NCBI GenBank assembly: GCA_044507605.1
Contig: JBIQJI010000002.1
Location: 124,001 to 188,000 of the forward strand
Source: Thermopolyspora sp044507605
GTDB taxonomy: Bacteria; Actinomycetota; Actinomycetes; Streptosporangiales; Streptosporangiaceae
Reading direction: 5' to 3'
Length of the DNA: 64,000 nt
The stretch's first letter is position 1. Each line of letters starts with the position of its first letter. Under the pieces are notes generated by a model. It had not been told where the DNA came from. It was given only the letters and a program-made list of their open reading frames with translations, and searched no databases. Shown here piece after piece: positions 43,112 to 51,849 of the stretch. The translations under genes were made by a program, and so were the position numbers.

Positions 43112-43969
43112 TCAAGGCACGCGATCGAGAGCCGATCGAGAATGCCTTGCGCCTGATTCGCGGTGGTTTAGGAAGAATGCGGCGAGAAATTCGCCGATCT
43201 CGTCTGCGGCCTTGATCAGAGCGCTGCCATGCGCGACGTCCCTCACCAGGCGGTACTCCGCCCCCGGCACGAGCTCGGCGGCCTGCCGCACCGCGTGCGG
43301 CGGGAAGAGCAGATCGTGCTCCAGCGCCACCAGCAGACACGGGCACGAGATCCGCTGGAGCAGCGCCGGCCGGTCGGGATCGGCCACCCAGGCGTCCCCG
43401 GCCAGCCCCTGCCACAGGAAACCCGGCAGGTACGCCCCGCGGCGCCGCAGCAGCGCCAGCGACGTGCGGGCCAGCTGCGTGTCATCGCGCAGGTCCTCGG
43501 GGGCGACCGTGATCAGCAGCTCCAGGATGCGGTGCACCTCGTCCTCGGCCGCCACCGAACGGGCCGCCGCGTAGGCCCGCTGGAACGCGGTGGCGGTGGC
43601 GGTCGAGGCGATCAGGGCCGCCCCGGTGACCAGGTCGGGCCTGGTCGCCGCCAGATACTCGGACACCATGCCGCCGAGCGAGACGCCGGCGAGCGCGGTC
43701 GGCCCCCACTCCAGCCGGTCGAGCAGCCCCACCAGGTCGGCGGCGAGCGCCGGCACGGCGTACGGGCCGGGGGTCGTCTCTGATTCGCCGCTGCCGCGCT
43801 GGTCGTAGCACAGCACGTACATCCCGGCTTCCAGCAGCGCAGGCAGCACGGTGAGCTGCCACATTTCGCGGGACATGCCCTGGCCGGGGACGAGCACGAG
43901 CCGGGGCCCGCCCGGATCGCCGTAGGTGTCGTAGGCCAGGGTGACATCACCGATCCGGGTCAGGCCCAT
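43112..43969 (-). CDS. Alpha/beta hydrolase (RdmC/DnrP-like methylesterase family)
   Basis: A 285-aa hydrolase with the nucleophile elbow AGVSLGGMVS, Asp in ALEHDLLFPP, His in VRDVAHGSA and the oxyanion-side LVLVPGQGMSREMW. It resembles the anthracycline methylesterases RdmC/DnrP and related hydrolases. A carboxyl ester in the product, or an acyl group from the NRPS branch, could be its substrate. It is third in the operon behind the two NRPS genes. Its 3' end carries the SARP box of the next operon. Confidence 0.88.
   Translation of the reverse strand: MGLTRIGDVTLAYDTYGDPGGPRLVLVPGQGMSREMWQLTVLPALLEAGMYVLCYDQRGSGESETTPGPYAVPALAADLVGLLDRLEWGPTALAGVSLGGMVSEYLAATRPDLVTGAALIASTATATAFQRAYAAARSVAAEDEVHRILELLITVAPEDLRDDTQLARTSLALLRRRGAYLPGFLWQGLAGDAWVADPDRPALLQRISCPCLLVALEHDLLFPPHAVRQAAELVPGAEYRLVRDVAHGSALIKAADEIGEFLAAFFLNHRESGARHSRSALDRVP
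43122..43139 (-). promoter_or_regulatory. Putative SARP box of the polyketide operon (TCGATCG-GCTC-TCGATCG)
   Basis: Two identical heptamers, 11 bp apart, are read on the minus strand 48 bases before the cyclase GTG. The site is inside the end of the upstream hydrolase coding region. It is the only exact direct repeat among the boxes in this window. Confidence 0.6.
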
Positions 43970-43982
43970 GATCGCTCCGTTC

Positions 43983-46900
43983 TCAGGTGGTCGCGGCGCC
44001 CGCCGTCACGCGGTCGCCGGCGAGGATCTCCAGTTCGGCGCGCCACGACGCCGCGAGTTCGTCCGCCTGAGCCGGCGACAGCACGTCGGCGCGGTACCAG
44101 ATCCGCGCGTCGAGCGTCTCGCCGTACCACAGCTCAAGCGTCAGTTCGAAGCCGGAGCGCGACCGGACGTGCCGCACCTCCCGGCAGGTCACGCCCGGCA
44201 GGTCCAGCACCGCGGGCTCGTTGTTCTGGGCGACGAACCCCGCCTGGCAGAAGGGGTTCCGGGTGCGGTCGCGGGGCTCGCTCGCGCGCAGCACCCGCTC
44301 GATGGGGGTGAACTGGAAGCGCAGCGCCCGGCCCAGCTCGGCCACCGCCGCGCGCACGTCCGCATCGCCGGTGCCGGCGGCGTCGCCGGTGCCGGGCGAG
44401 TCGCTCCGGAAGCGGACCGCCACCGCCGAGGCGAAGCAGCCGATCACGTCCTGGGCGGCGGCCGTGGTGCGCCCCGCGACGGGGATACCGATCGCGAGGT
44501 CGGTCACGCCCGCGAACTTGCGCAGCGCCCGCACCCAGGCGGCCAGCAGCACCGCCTGGGCCGTCCCGCCGCAGGCCGCGCCCACCCGGCGGGCGTCCGC
44601 GAACAGCGACTCGGGGACGTCGATGACCACCTCGCGCACCGGCCCGTCCGGTGCCAGCTCGCCGGGCGCGACGATCGGCAGGTCGGGCACGCCGACCAGG
44701 CCCCGCGACCAGGTGTCCAGTTCGGCCCGGTCGGCGGGCGTCTCGCGCAGATCCTGATCCAGCCAGCTCTCGGCGAAACTGGTCGGGGCCCACTCGGGCA
44801 GCGGCCGACCGGCCGTCAGGGCGCCGTACGCCACCGACAGATCCCGGCAGAGCAGGCCGGCCGACCACCCGTCGAACGCGGTGTGGTGCACGCTGAACGC
44901 CAGCAGGTGCTCGGCGCCGCCGAGCGGCACCAGGGCCGCCCGGATCGGCAGGTCCTGCTCCAGGTCGAACGGCGTGGCGAGGAACCGGTCGAGCAGGCGC
45001 CGCGCGTCTTCCGGCGTCGCCTCCGGATAGACGGTCAGCGGGTCGGGCACCTCAGCGGGGTCGAGCACCTCGGCCCGCACCCCGCGCGCGCCCACCCTGA
45101 TCAGCCGGGTGCGCAGCGCCTCGTGCCGGGCGATCACCGCGCGCAGCGCCGCGCCGAGCGCGGCGGCGTCCAGCGGGCCGGTGAGCCGGAACTCCAGCGG
45201 GCAGCGGGTGTCGTCACCGCCCGGGTGCTGCGCCTCCAGATACCAGAACCGCCACTGCGGCACCGGCAGCCCGGCGAGCCACCGCTGCTCCGAGCGCTCC
45301 GCCGCGACGGGCCCGGGCTCCGCCGCGGCCGGCCGGTCCGCGCCGGCCTGGCCGATCAGTGCGGCGAGGGCGCGCGGCGTGCCGGCCTCCATGACCTGCA
45401 GGGCGTTGACCTTGACGCCGCCGCGCTCGGACAGCCAGTGCGCGATCCGGATCGCCATGATCGAGGTGCCGCCGGCGGCGAAGATGTCCTCGTCGGGACC
45501 GATCGGGGTCTCCACCAGGCCGGAGGCGAGGTCCATCAGCTCGCGGACCCGTTCCGGCAGCCCGTCGGCGGGCGCGGCAGCCGTGGTCTTGGCCGCCGCG
45601 ACCTCGGCGCGGTGCCGCTCGACGAGGGCGGCGACCGCGGCCTGGTCGACCTTGCCGTTGGCGTTGAGCGGCAGCTCGGGGGCCGTCACCACGACGTCGG
45701 GGACGAACGCGGTGGGCAGGCCGCGCCGCACCGCCTCCCTGATCAGGGTCTCGTCGACGCCGTCGCCGTCGGGCACGACGCAGGCCGCCAGATGGGTCTT
45801 GGTCGGGGCGCCGTGCGGGAGCGCGACGACGACCGCCCGGGCGACTCCCGGCACCGCCTCGATCGCGGCCTCCACCTCGGCCGGCTCGATGCGGACCCCG
45901 CGGATCTTCACCTGCCGGTCGCGCCGCCCCGCGAAGACCAGGCCGCGGCCCTCCTCGATGCGGCCGTAGTCGCCGGTGAGGTACACCCGCACGGGGGGCC
46001 GCCCGGGTTCCAGGTCGAGGGTGGGGAAGGCGCGCTCCGTCAGCTCCGGGGCGTTCACGTAGCCCACGGCCAGTCCGTCGCCGGCCACGGCGATCTCGCC
46101 GACCTCGCCGGGCCGGACCGGGCGACGCTCGGCGTCGAGCAGGTAGACGGTGGTGCCGGCCATCGGCCACCCGACCGGCACCTCGTCACCGGCGCCGGTC
46201 GCCGGAAGCGGGTAGGCGTTGGTGTAGACGCAGCTTTCCACCGGGCCGTAGACGTGCAGCAGCCGCAGCCCCGGATTGGCGGCCAGCGCCTTGTCGAAGT
46301 GGCGCGCCGAGGCCCGCTCGCCGCCGGTCATGAGCACGTCCAGGCCGGCGAACGCAGTGGGGTCGGTGTCGGCGACCAGGTTGAACAGGGCGGTGGTCAA
46401 GAACAGCGTGTTCACGCCGCCCTCGACCGCGTCGCGCACGTCGCGAGGGCTCACGTGGCTCCCGGCGTACAGCACCGAGGTGCCGCCGTGCACGAGGGGG
46501 CACCACAGCTCCATCGCGTAGGCGTCCCACGGGCAGGGCGCCGTCTGCAGCATCCTGGTGCCGGAGCCGAAGCCGAGCGTCGGGTCCAGCGCGATGCGGA
46601 CGATCGCGCGGTGCCGCACCAGGGCCGCCTTGGGGGTGCCGGAGCTGCCCGAGGTGAGGAAGACGCAGCAGGGCGTGTCGTCGTCGCCGGGCACCGGCGC
46701 CACCACTTCGTCGCAGCCGAGCAGCGTGTCGAAGTCCAGCCGCGCCGCGCCGCCGGCGTGCGCGTCCGTCGACGCGGCCCGCGCGTCGCCGAGCAGCCAG
46801 CGGGCGCCGGTCTGGGCGACCAGCTGGGCGCACCGCGCCTCCGGCCAGGCGGGGTCGACGGCCGCGTAGGTGGCGCCCCGTTTGAGCACCGCCAGCAGGG

Positions 46901-47213
46901 CCTGGGCCAGGCGGACGCCCCGGGGGATCCGCACCGCCACGATGTCGCCGGGACCGACCCCGGCCGCCGCGAGACCGGCCGCGACACGGGTGGCGGCCCG
47001 GACCAGCTCGGCGTACGTGATGTCGCCGCCCGCCCCGTCGCCGGGCCCGCCCGCGCAGCGCAGCGCGACGGCGTCGGGCGTCGTGCGCGCCCAGTGGTCG
47101 ACACGCTGGTCCAGGCGGCGAACGTCGCCCGCGGCCAGCGCCGGCCCGCGCAGCAGCGCGCCCATCGGCCCCGTTTGCTCGGTAACCATCGGCTCAGTAC
47201 TCATCGGCACCAT
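43983..47213 (-). CDS. Nonribosomal peptide synthetase, A-PCP-C
   Basis: A 1076-aa NRPS protein. Order: adenylation (FLTSGSSGTPKAALV near residue 188, VYGPVESCVYTN, VYLTGDYGR, NGK), carrier with GGTSIMAIR near residue 581, and condensation with HHTAFDGWS near residue 778, giving an intact HHxxxDG. A condensation domain at the C-terminus with nothing behind it could release the chain onto a free amine or alcohol. A tentative residue read of the pocket did not match a substrate I can name. It starts seven bases after the other NRPS gene; the two must work in trans. Confidence 0.92.
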   Translation of the reverse strand: MVPMSTEPMVTEQTGPMGALLRGPALAAGDVRRLDQRVDHWARTTPDAVALRCAGGPGDGAGGDITYAELVRAATRVAAGLAAAGVGPGDIVAVRIPRGVRLAQALLAVLKRGATYAAVDPAWPEARCAQLVAQTGARWLLGDARAASTDAHAGGAARLDFDTLLGCDEVVAPVPGDDDTPCCVFLTSGSSGTPKAALVRHRAIVRIALDPTLGFGSGTRMLQTAPCPWDAYAMELWCPLVHGGTSVLYAGSHVSPRDVRDAVEGGVNTLFLTTALFNLVADTDPTAFAGLDVLMTGGERASARHFDKALAANPGLRLLHVYGPVESCVYTNAYPLPATGAGDEVPVGWPMAGTTVYLLDAERRPVRPGEVGEIAVAGDGLAVGYVNAPELTERAFPTLDLEPGRPPVRVYLTGDYGRIEEGRGLVFAGRRDRQVKIRGVRIEPAEVEAAIEAVPGVARAVVVALPHGAPTKTHLAACVVPDGDGVDETLIREAVRRGLPTAFVPDVVVTAPELPLNANGKVDQAAVAALVERHRAEVAAAKTTAAAPADGLPERVRELMDLASGLVETPIGPDEDIFAAGGTSIMAIRIAHWLSERGGVKVNALQVMEAGTPRALAALIGQAGADRPAAAEPGPVAAERSEQRWLAGLPVPQWRFWYLEAQHPGGDDTRCPLEFRLTGPLDAAALGAALRAVIARHEALRTRLIRVGARGVRAEVLDPAEVPDPLTVYPEATPEDARRLLDRFLATPFDLEQDLPIRAALVPLGGAEHLLAFSVHHTAFDGWSAGLLCRDLSVAYGALTAGRPLPEWAPTSFAESWLDQDLRETPADRAELDTWSRGLVGVPDLPIVAPGELAPDGPVREVVIDVPESLFADARRVGAACGGTAQAVLLAAWVRALRKFAGVTDLAIGIPVAGRTTAAAQDVIGCFASAVAVRFRSDSPGTGDAAGTGDADVRAAVAELGRALRFQFTPIERVLRASEPRDRTRNPFCQAGFVAQNNEPAVLDLPGVTCREVRHVRSRSGFELTLELWYGETLDARIWYRADVLSPAQADELAASWRAELEILAGDRVTAGAATT

Positions 47214-47220
47214 CTCCGGC

Positions 47221-50200
47221 TCACACGTGTGCGAAGGACTCGGCGGATGAGGCGGTGACGGCCCGGATGGCCAGCCGCTCCAGCCGCCTCATGTCGTACT
47301 TGCCGTTGGCGGTGACGGGCATCTCGGTCACGATCGCCCACAGCTCCGGAACCATGTAGCGGGGCAGCCCTTCGGCGGCGAACCGCCGCAGCTCGTCCAG
47401 CGGATCGTCGATCTGCTCGCGCAGCACGACCGCGGCCAGCAGCCGCCGAGACCGCTGGTCGCCGCCCACTGCGGCCACCACGACGTCGGCGACGGCGGGA
47501 TGGGCGCCGATCCTGGCGCGCACCTCACCGGTCTCGATCCGGTAGCCGCGGATCTTGATCTGGTCGTCGGCACGGCCCATGAACCGCAGCCGCCCGCGCG
47601 AGTCCCAGCGCACCAGGTCCCCGCTCCGGTAGATCCGCTCGCCGTCGAAGCACCCGAAGGCCGTCTCGGTCAGCAGCGGGTCGCCGAGATAGTCCACGGC
47701 CAGGCCGTCGCCCACGCAGCACAGCTCGCCGATGCCGCCGGGCGGCACGAGCCCGCCGTTCTCGTCGAGCACGACGACACCGGTGCCCTTGATGGGGCCG
47801 CCGATCGGCAGCGGGTCGTCGACCTCGCACGGGTCGCCCATGTCGTGCTGGGTGGTGACGACGGAGTTCTCGGTGGGGCCGTAGGAGTTGGACACGATCA
47901 GCCCCGGGTAGCGCTCCAGCAGCGCCCGCACCGGTCCCGGCGCGACGACGTCCCCGCCCACCTGGACGTGCCGGAGGGTGGCGAAGGTGTCGGGCCGGTG
48001 CTCGACCGTCGCGTGGAACAGCGGCGCCGGCACGATGGCCCAGGTGATCTGATGCTCGGCGCAGAACGCCGCCAGGCCGGAGGGGTGCGGCACCCCGTCG
48101 GGATAGATCTTGATCGTGGCGCCGCTGAGCAGCGGATTGAAGATCTCCACGACGGAGATGTCGAAGGTCAGCACGCCCACGCGCAGCGCTCGATCGCCCG
48201 GCGCGAGCGGGGCCTGCCCGCCCTTGCCGAACAGGCGCAGCGCCGATCCGTGCCGGATGCGCACGCCCTTGGGCTCTCCCGTCGAACCCGACGTGAAGAT
48301 CGTGTAGGCGACGCGGCCGGGGTCGGCTGGCGCGGGCGGGACGATCGCCGCGACGCCGTTGTCGTGGAGGCCGGCCGGGGTGAGCGCGGCGCAGCCGGGC
48401 GGCAGCAGGCCGCGCAGGATCTGCAGGCGCGGCTCGGTGCCGATGACCGCGGCCGGGCGGGCGGTGGTCAGGACGCGCGCGAGCCGGGCGGGCGGGCTGG
48501 CCGCGTCCAACGGCACGAAGGAGGCGCCGATCCGGAGCGCGGCGAGCACCGCCACGATCTCCTCGGCCGACCGCGGCAACGCGATGCCCACCTGGTCGCC
48601 CGCCTCCACCCCGGCCGCGGCCAACCGGGCCGACTGCCGGGCCGCGGCGTCGAGCAGCTCGCGGTAGGTCAGCGTCAGGTCGCGGGCGGGCTCGTGTATG
48701 GCGGGCCGGTCCGGGCCTTCGGCGGCGCGCAGCTCGAACGTGTGCCACAGCGACGACTCCGTGTCCACCACGGGCGAGTCGGCGTGGACCGGTTCGATCC
48801 GCGACGGCCGGCCGTGCCGCCACCCGTCGAGCACGTCGCGCTGCCGGGCCGACATGCCCCGCACCCGGGAGAGCGTGTCGTCGTAGTGCTCGGCCAGGTC
48901 CAGCAGCGTCGCCTGGAACGCCTCGGTCAGCCCGGCGGCCTCCTCGGGGGTGATGACCGAGGTGGCGTACTCCAGGGCGAGCCGCGGCGACGACCCCCAG
49001 CGCAGCACGAACAGGGAGGCGTCGGCGGCGGTGCGCCCCGAGAACGCCTCGTGCAGGCGGATCGTCAGGTCGCCGGCGTGCAGCTGCGGGGGCAGGAAGG
49101 CGTCCTGCGCGGAGAAGACGACCTGGATGAGCGGCACGCTGCGCCCGTTGGCCATCGCCCGCACTCCCCGGCTGATCTCCCCCAGCGGAACGGGCGCGTA
49201 GGCGACCCCCTCCGCGACGGCGGCGGCGGTGCCCCGGAGGTAGGACTCGACCCGCTCCCTGTCGTGCAGCTCGCACCTGATCGGCACGAGGGCGGCGCAC
49301 GGCGCGACCAGCCGCATGAGGGCGGCTTCGCCGCGGTTGGCCACGCTGATGCCCATGAGGAACCTGCTCAGCCCGCACCGCCGGGCGATCACGAGCTGCC
49401 AGGCGGCCAGCAGCACGCTGGTGTGGGTGATCTTCGCTTGGGAGGCGAGACGCTCCACCGCCTCCCGGGCCCGCGCGTCGAGGCCGAAATGCAGGCGGGC
49501 CCCCTCGAAGTCGAACCGCTCCGGCCGGGGCGCGTCGCTCGGCAGCTCCACCAGGGTGGGGAACCCGTCGAGCTCGGCGATGCGCCGTGCGGCCAGCTCG
49601 CGTAACGTGCCGGCCCGTTCGAGGCGTTCGCGCCGCTCCAGCAGCACGTCGGGGCCCGGCGCGGGCGTGTCGGCGACGGTGACGCCGGCGCGCAGCGCGG
49701 CGTAGTGGTCGGCGATCTCGCGCCAGATCAGCCCGGCCGACCAGCCGTCCGCGAGCGCGTGATGGATGACGAGGGAGAGCAGGTGGTGGCGCTCGCCGAA
49801 CCTGGTCAGCACGAACGCGAACGCGGGCCGCCCGGTGCTCTTGATGAGCCGCCCGGCGCCCTTGGCCACAACGGTGTGCGCGGTCTCCACCGGGTCGTCC
49901 CCGTCGGCGACGCACAGGTCCTGGCGGATGAGGCCGGGGCGCCACGACGTCAGCACCCGCCTCCGGTACCCCTGCTGGTGCTCCTCGAAGACGGTCCGCA
50001 GCGCCTCGTGCCGGGCGATCACCCAGTCGAGGGTCTCGCCGAGCGCCGTCTCGTCCAGCGGGCCGATCAGCTCGCCGCTGATGACCTGGAGCATGGCGGC
50101 CTGACCGGCGAACCGCTCGGCGGCGAGGAAACCCTCCTGCTCGGGGACCACCGGCAGGCGCCGCTGCGGCGACCGCTCCGCGGGACGCTCCGGTGCGGCG

Positions 50201-50451
50201 GCGCGCGGCTCCCCGGGCACGCAGGCCGTGAGCACGTTGGCGAGCGGGGCCAGGCCGAGCAGCTGATTCATATCGATGATCAGCCCGAGCTGCTCCTCGG
50301 CCTTGGCCGCGACGTCCATCGCGTCCACCGAGTTGCCGCCCAGCGCCACGAAGGAGTCCTTGGCGGCCCGCGCGGCGATCTCGTCCGGCGAGCAGGGCAA
50401 CACGGACGCGAGAACCTCGAGCAGGGGACCGGTTGTCGTGTCGGTCTTCAC
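47221..50451 (-). CDS. Nonribosomal peptide synthetase, PCP-C-A
   Basis: A 1076-aa NRPS protein in an unusual order. A carrier with GGNSVDAMD (Ser41) is at the very N-terminus, then a condensation domain with HHALADGWS near residue 228. An adenylation domain follows (IFTSGSTGEPKGV near residue 720, SYGPTENSVV, YRSGDLVRW, NGK near the end). No carrier follows the adenylation domain. Its activated amino acid must therefore be loaded in trans, for example on the carrier of the next protein. The N-terminal carrier also has no adenylation domain before it and may receive its acyl group from another enzyme such as the AMP-ligase at 473. Confidence 0.92.
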   Translation of the reverse strand: MKTDTTTGPLLEVLASVLPCSPDEIAARAAKDSFVALGGNSVDAMDVAAKAEEQLGLIIDMNQLLGLAPLANVLTACVPGEPRAAAPERPAERSPQRRLPVVPEQEGFLAAERFAGQAAMLQVISGELIGPLDETALGETLDWVIARHEALRTVFEEHQQGYRRRVLTSWRPGLIRQDLCVADGDDPVETAHTVVAKGAGRLIKSTGRPAFAFVLTRFGERHHLLSLVIHHALADGWSAGLIWREIADHYAALRAGVTVADTPAPGPDVLLERRERLERAGTLRELAARRIAELDGFPTLVELPSDAPRPERFDFEGARLHFGLDARAREAVERLASQAKITHTSVLLAAWQLVIARRCGLSRFLMGISVANRGEAALMRLVAPCAALVPIRCELHDRERVESYLRGTAAAVAEGVAYAPVPLGEISRGVRAMANGRSVPLIQVVFSAQDAFLPPQLHAGDLTIRLHEAFSGRTAADASLFVLRWGSSPRLALEYATSVITPEEAAGLTEAFQATLLDLAEHYDDTLSRVRGMSARQRDVLDGWRHGRPSRIEPVHADSPVVDTESSLWHTFELRAAEGPDRPAIHEPARDLTLTYRELLDAAARQSARLAAAGVEAGDQVGIALPRSAEEIVAVLAALRIGASFVPLDAASPPARLARVLTTARPAAVIGTEPRLQILRGLLPPGCAALTPAGLHDNGVAAIVPPAPADPGRVAYTIFTSGSTGEPKGVRIRHGSALRLFGKGGQAPLAPGDRALRVGVLTFDISVVEIFNPLLSGATIKIYPDGVPHPSGLAAFCAEHQITWAIVPAPLFHATVEHRPDTFATLRHVQVGGDVVAPGPVRALLERYPGLIVSNSYGPTENSVVTTQHDMGDPCEVDDPLPIGGPIKGTGVVVLDENGGLVPPGGIGELCCVGDGLAVDYLGDPLLTETAFGCFDGERIYRSGDLVRWDSRGRLRFMGRADDQIKIRGYRIETGEVRARIGAHPAVADVVVAAVGGDQRSRRLLAAVVLREQIDDPLDELRRFAAEGLPRYMVPELWAIVTEMPVTANGKYDMRRLERLAIRAVTASSAESFAHV

Positions 50452-50497
50452 CGTCGCACCTCCGATGCCATCTCACGGCGATGCTGGGAGAGATCAC

Positions 50498-50526
50498 TCG
50501 AATTCGGCTCAAGCCGCTCTCGGAGC
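50498..50526 (+). promoter_or_regulatory. Three heptamers at 11-bp spacing in the divergent NRPS/glycosyltransferase region
   Basis: TCGAATT, TCAAGCC and TCGGAGC begin at 50498, 50509 and 50520. They lie on the plus strand, 117 bases before the glycosyltransferase ATG. The heptamers are weaker than elsewhere, but the triple phasing is notable. Confidence 0.4.
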
Positions 50527-50562
50527 GCATTGCTCACGGCCGGCTTCGGCGCCGCCCATCGA

Positions 50563-50583
50563 TCCTTGACCGCTCCTCGACCG
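50563..50583. promoter_or_regulatory. Putative SARP box readable on both strands
   Basis: Plus strand: TTGACCG-CTCC-TCGACCG at 50566-50583, 60 bases before the glycosyltransferase ATG. Minus strand: TCGAGGA-GCGG-TCAAGGA at 50580-50563, 111 bases before the NRPS ATG. One site could thus drive both divergent operons. Confidence 0.5.
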
Positions 50584-50643
50584 CGCCCGCACACCGTGTG
50601 CTAGAGCAACCACCTTTGGCTGGAGCAATGGAGGAGGTGGCGG

Positions 50644-51849
50644 ATGCGCGTCCTGTTCGTCACATGGGCCTGGCCCTCACATTTCTATCCAGGCGTGCAA
50701 CTGGGCTGGGCGCTGCGCGCCGGGGGTCACGAGGTGCTGGTGGCGAGCCAACCGGCGCTGACCGACGTGATCACCGGATCGGGGCTGCCGGCCGTCGCCG
50801 TGGGCCGCGACGTGGACGTGGGCGCCATGGCGGCCCGCTACTTCACCTGGCTGATGCGCCAGGACCGGCCGGTGGAGTGGGAGGAGATGCGCGCCTGGGG
50901 CACGGGCAACGTCATCACCTACAAGCGGATCGCCGAGGCCATGCTCGACGACACCCTGGCCCTGGCCCGCGCGTGGCGGCCCGACCTGATCGTGCACGAT
51001 CCCACGACCTTCGCCGGGCCGCTGGTGGCCGCGGCGATCGGCGTGCCGGCCGTGCGGCACATCTGGGGCATGGACTACACCCTGCGCACCCGCGAGTTCG
51101 AGCCCGAGGCCCTGCGGGACCTGTGCGACCGGCTCGGCCTGGACACCGTCGAGACGCTCGGCGACGTCACCGTCGACCCCTGCCCGCCGTCGCTTCAGGT
51201 GCCGGCCGACGTGCGCCGGCTCCCCATGCGGTACGTCCCGTACAACGGCCCCGCCGTCGTGCCGGCGGCGCTGCCCGACCCGCCCGAGCGGCCCCGCGTG
51301 TGCGTGCTGGAGAGCACCGCGATGGCCAACTGGGCGGGCGACGACGGCGCCCTGGTGCCGGTGGTGCTGGAGGCCCTGGCCGGCTCCGACGTCGAGGTCG
51401 TCGTGCTGTCGGGCGACCGCCGGGCGGCGGACGGCACGACGCCGCCCAACGTCCGCGTGCTGACCGACCGGGTCGCCCTGCACCTGCTGCTGCCGAGCTG
51501 CTCCCTGGTGATCCACCAGGGTGGCGGGGGCGCGGTGATGACGGCGCTGGCCGCCGGGGTGCCGCAGTTCCTCGTGCCGCGCTTCACCGACCACGTCTTC
51601 AACGCGCGCAGGGTCGCCGCGGCGGGGGCCGCGCGGGAGCTCTTCGCGGCCCAGTGCACCCCCGAGCGGGCGCGGGCGGAGGTCGAGGCGCTGCTGGCCG
51701 ACGACGGCTACCGCCGCGCCGCGGCCGGCCTCGCCGCCGAGATGGCCGCGCTGCCGTCCGCCGCCGACGTGGTCGCCCGGCTCACCGAGCTCGCCGAACT
51801 CTCCGAACCGGCCGCCGAGCGCGGCCTGGCCGCCGCCGGGAGGCCGTGA
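50644..51849 (+). CDS. Glycosyltransferase, GT1 family of the activator-dependent type
   Basis: A 401-aa glycosyltransferase starting MRVLFVTWAWPSHFYPGVQL. It has DPCPPSLQ, then RYVPYNG, in the middle and IHQGGGGAVMTALAAGVPQ in the donor site. GGAGGAGG lies six bases before the ATG. It heads an operon with a second glycosyltransferase, the PPTase and the first two sugar genes. It is a paralogue of the enzymes at 5493 and 18447. Confidence 0.93.
   Translation: MRVLFVTWAWPSHFYPGVQLGWALRAGGHEVLVASQPALTDVITGSGLPAVAVGRDVDVGAMAARYFTWLMRQDRPVEWEEMRAWGTGNVITYKRIAEAMLDDTLALARAWRPDLIVHDPTTFAGPLVAAAIGVPAVRHIWGMDYTLRTREFEPEALRDLCDRLGLDTVETLGDVTVDPCPPSLQVPADVRRLPMRYVPYNGPAVVPAALPDPPERPRVCVLESTAMANWAGDDGALVPVVLEALAGSDVEVVVLSGDRRAADGTTPPNVRVLTDRVALHLLLPSCSLVIHQGGGGAVMTALAAGVPQFLVPRFTDHVFNARRVAAAGAARELFAAQCTPERARAEVEALLADDGYRRAAAGLAAEMAALPSAADVVARLTELAELSEPAAERGLAAAGRP

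Noticed and set aside
43941..47258. Plus-strand open frame of 1105 codons opposite the A-PCP-C gene
   Set aside because: Antisense shadow with no recognisable domain.
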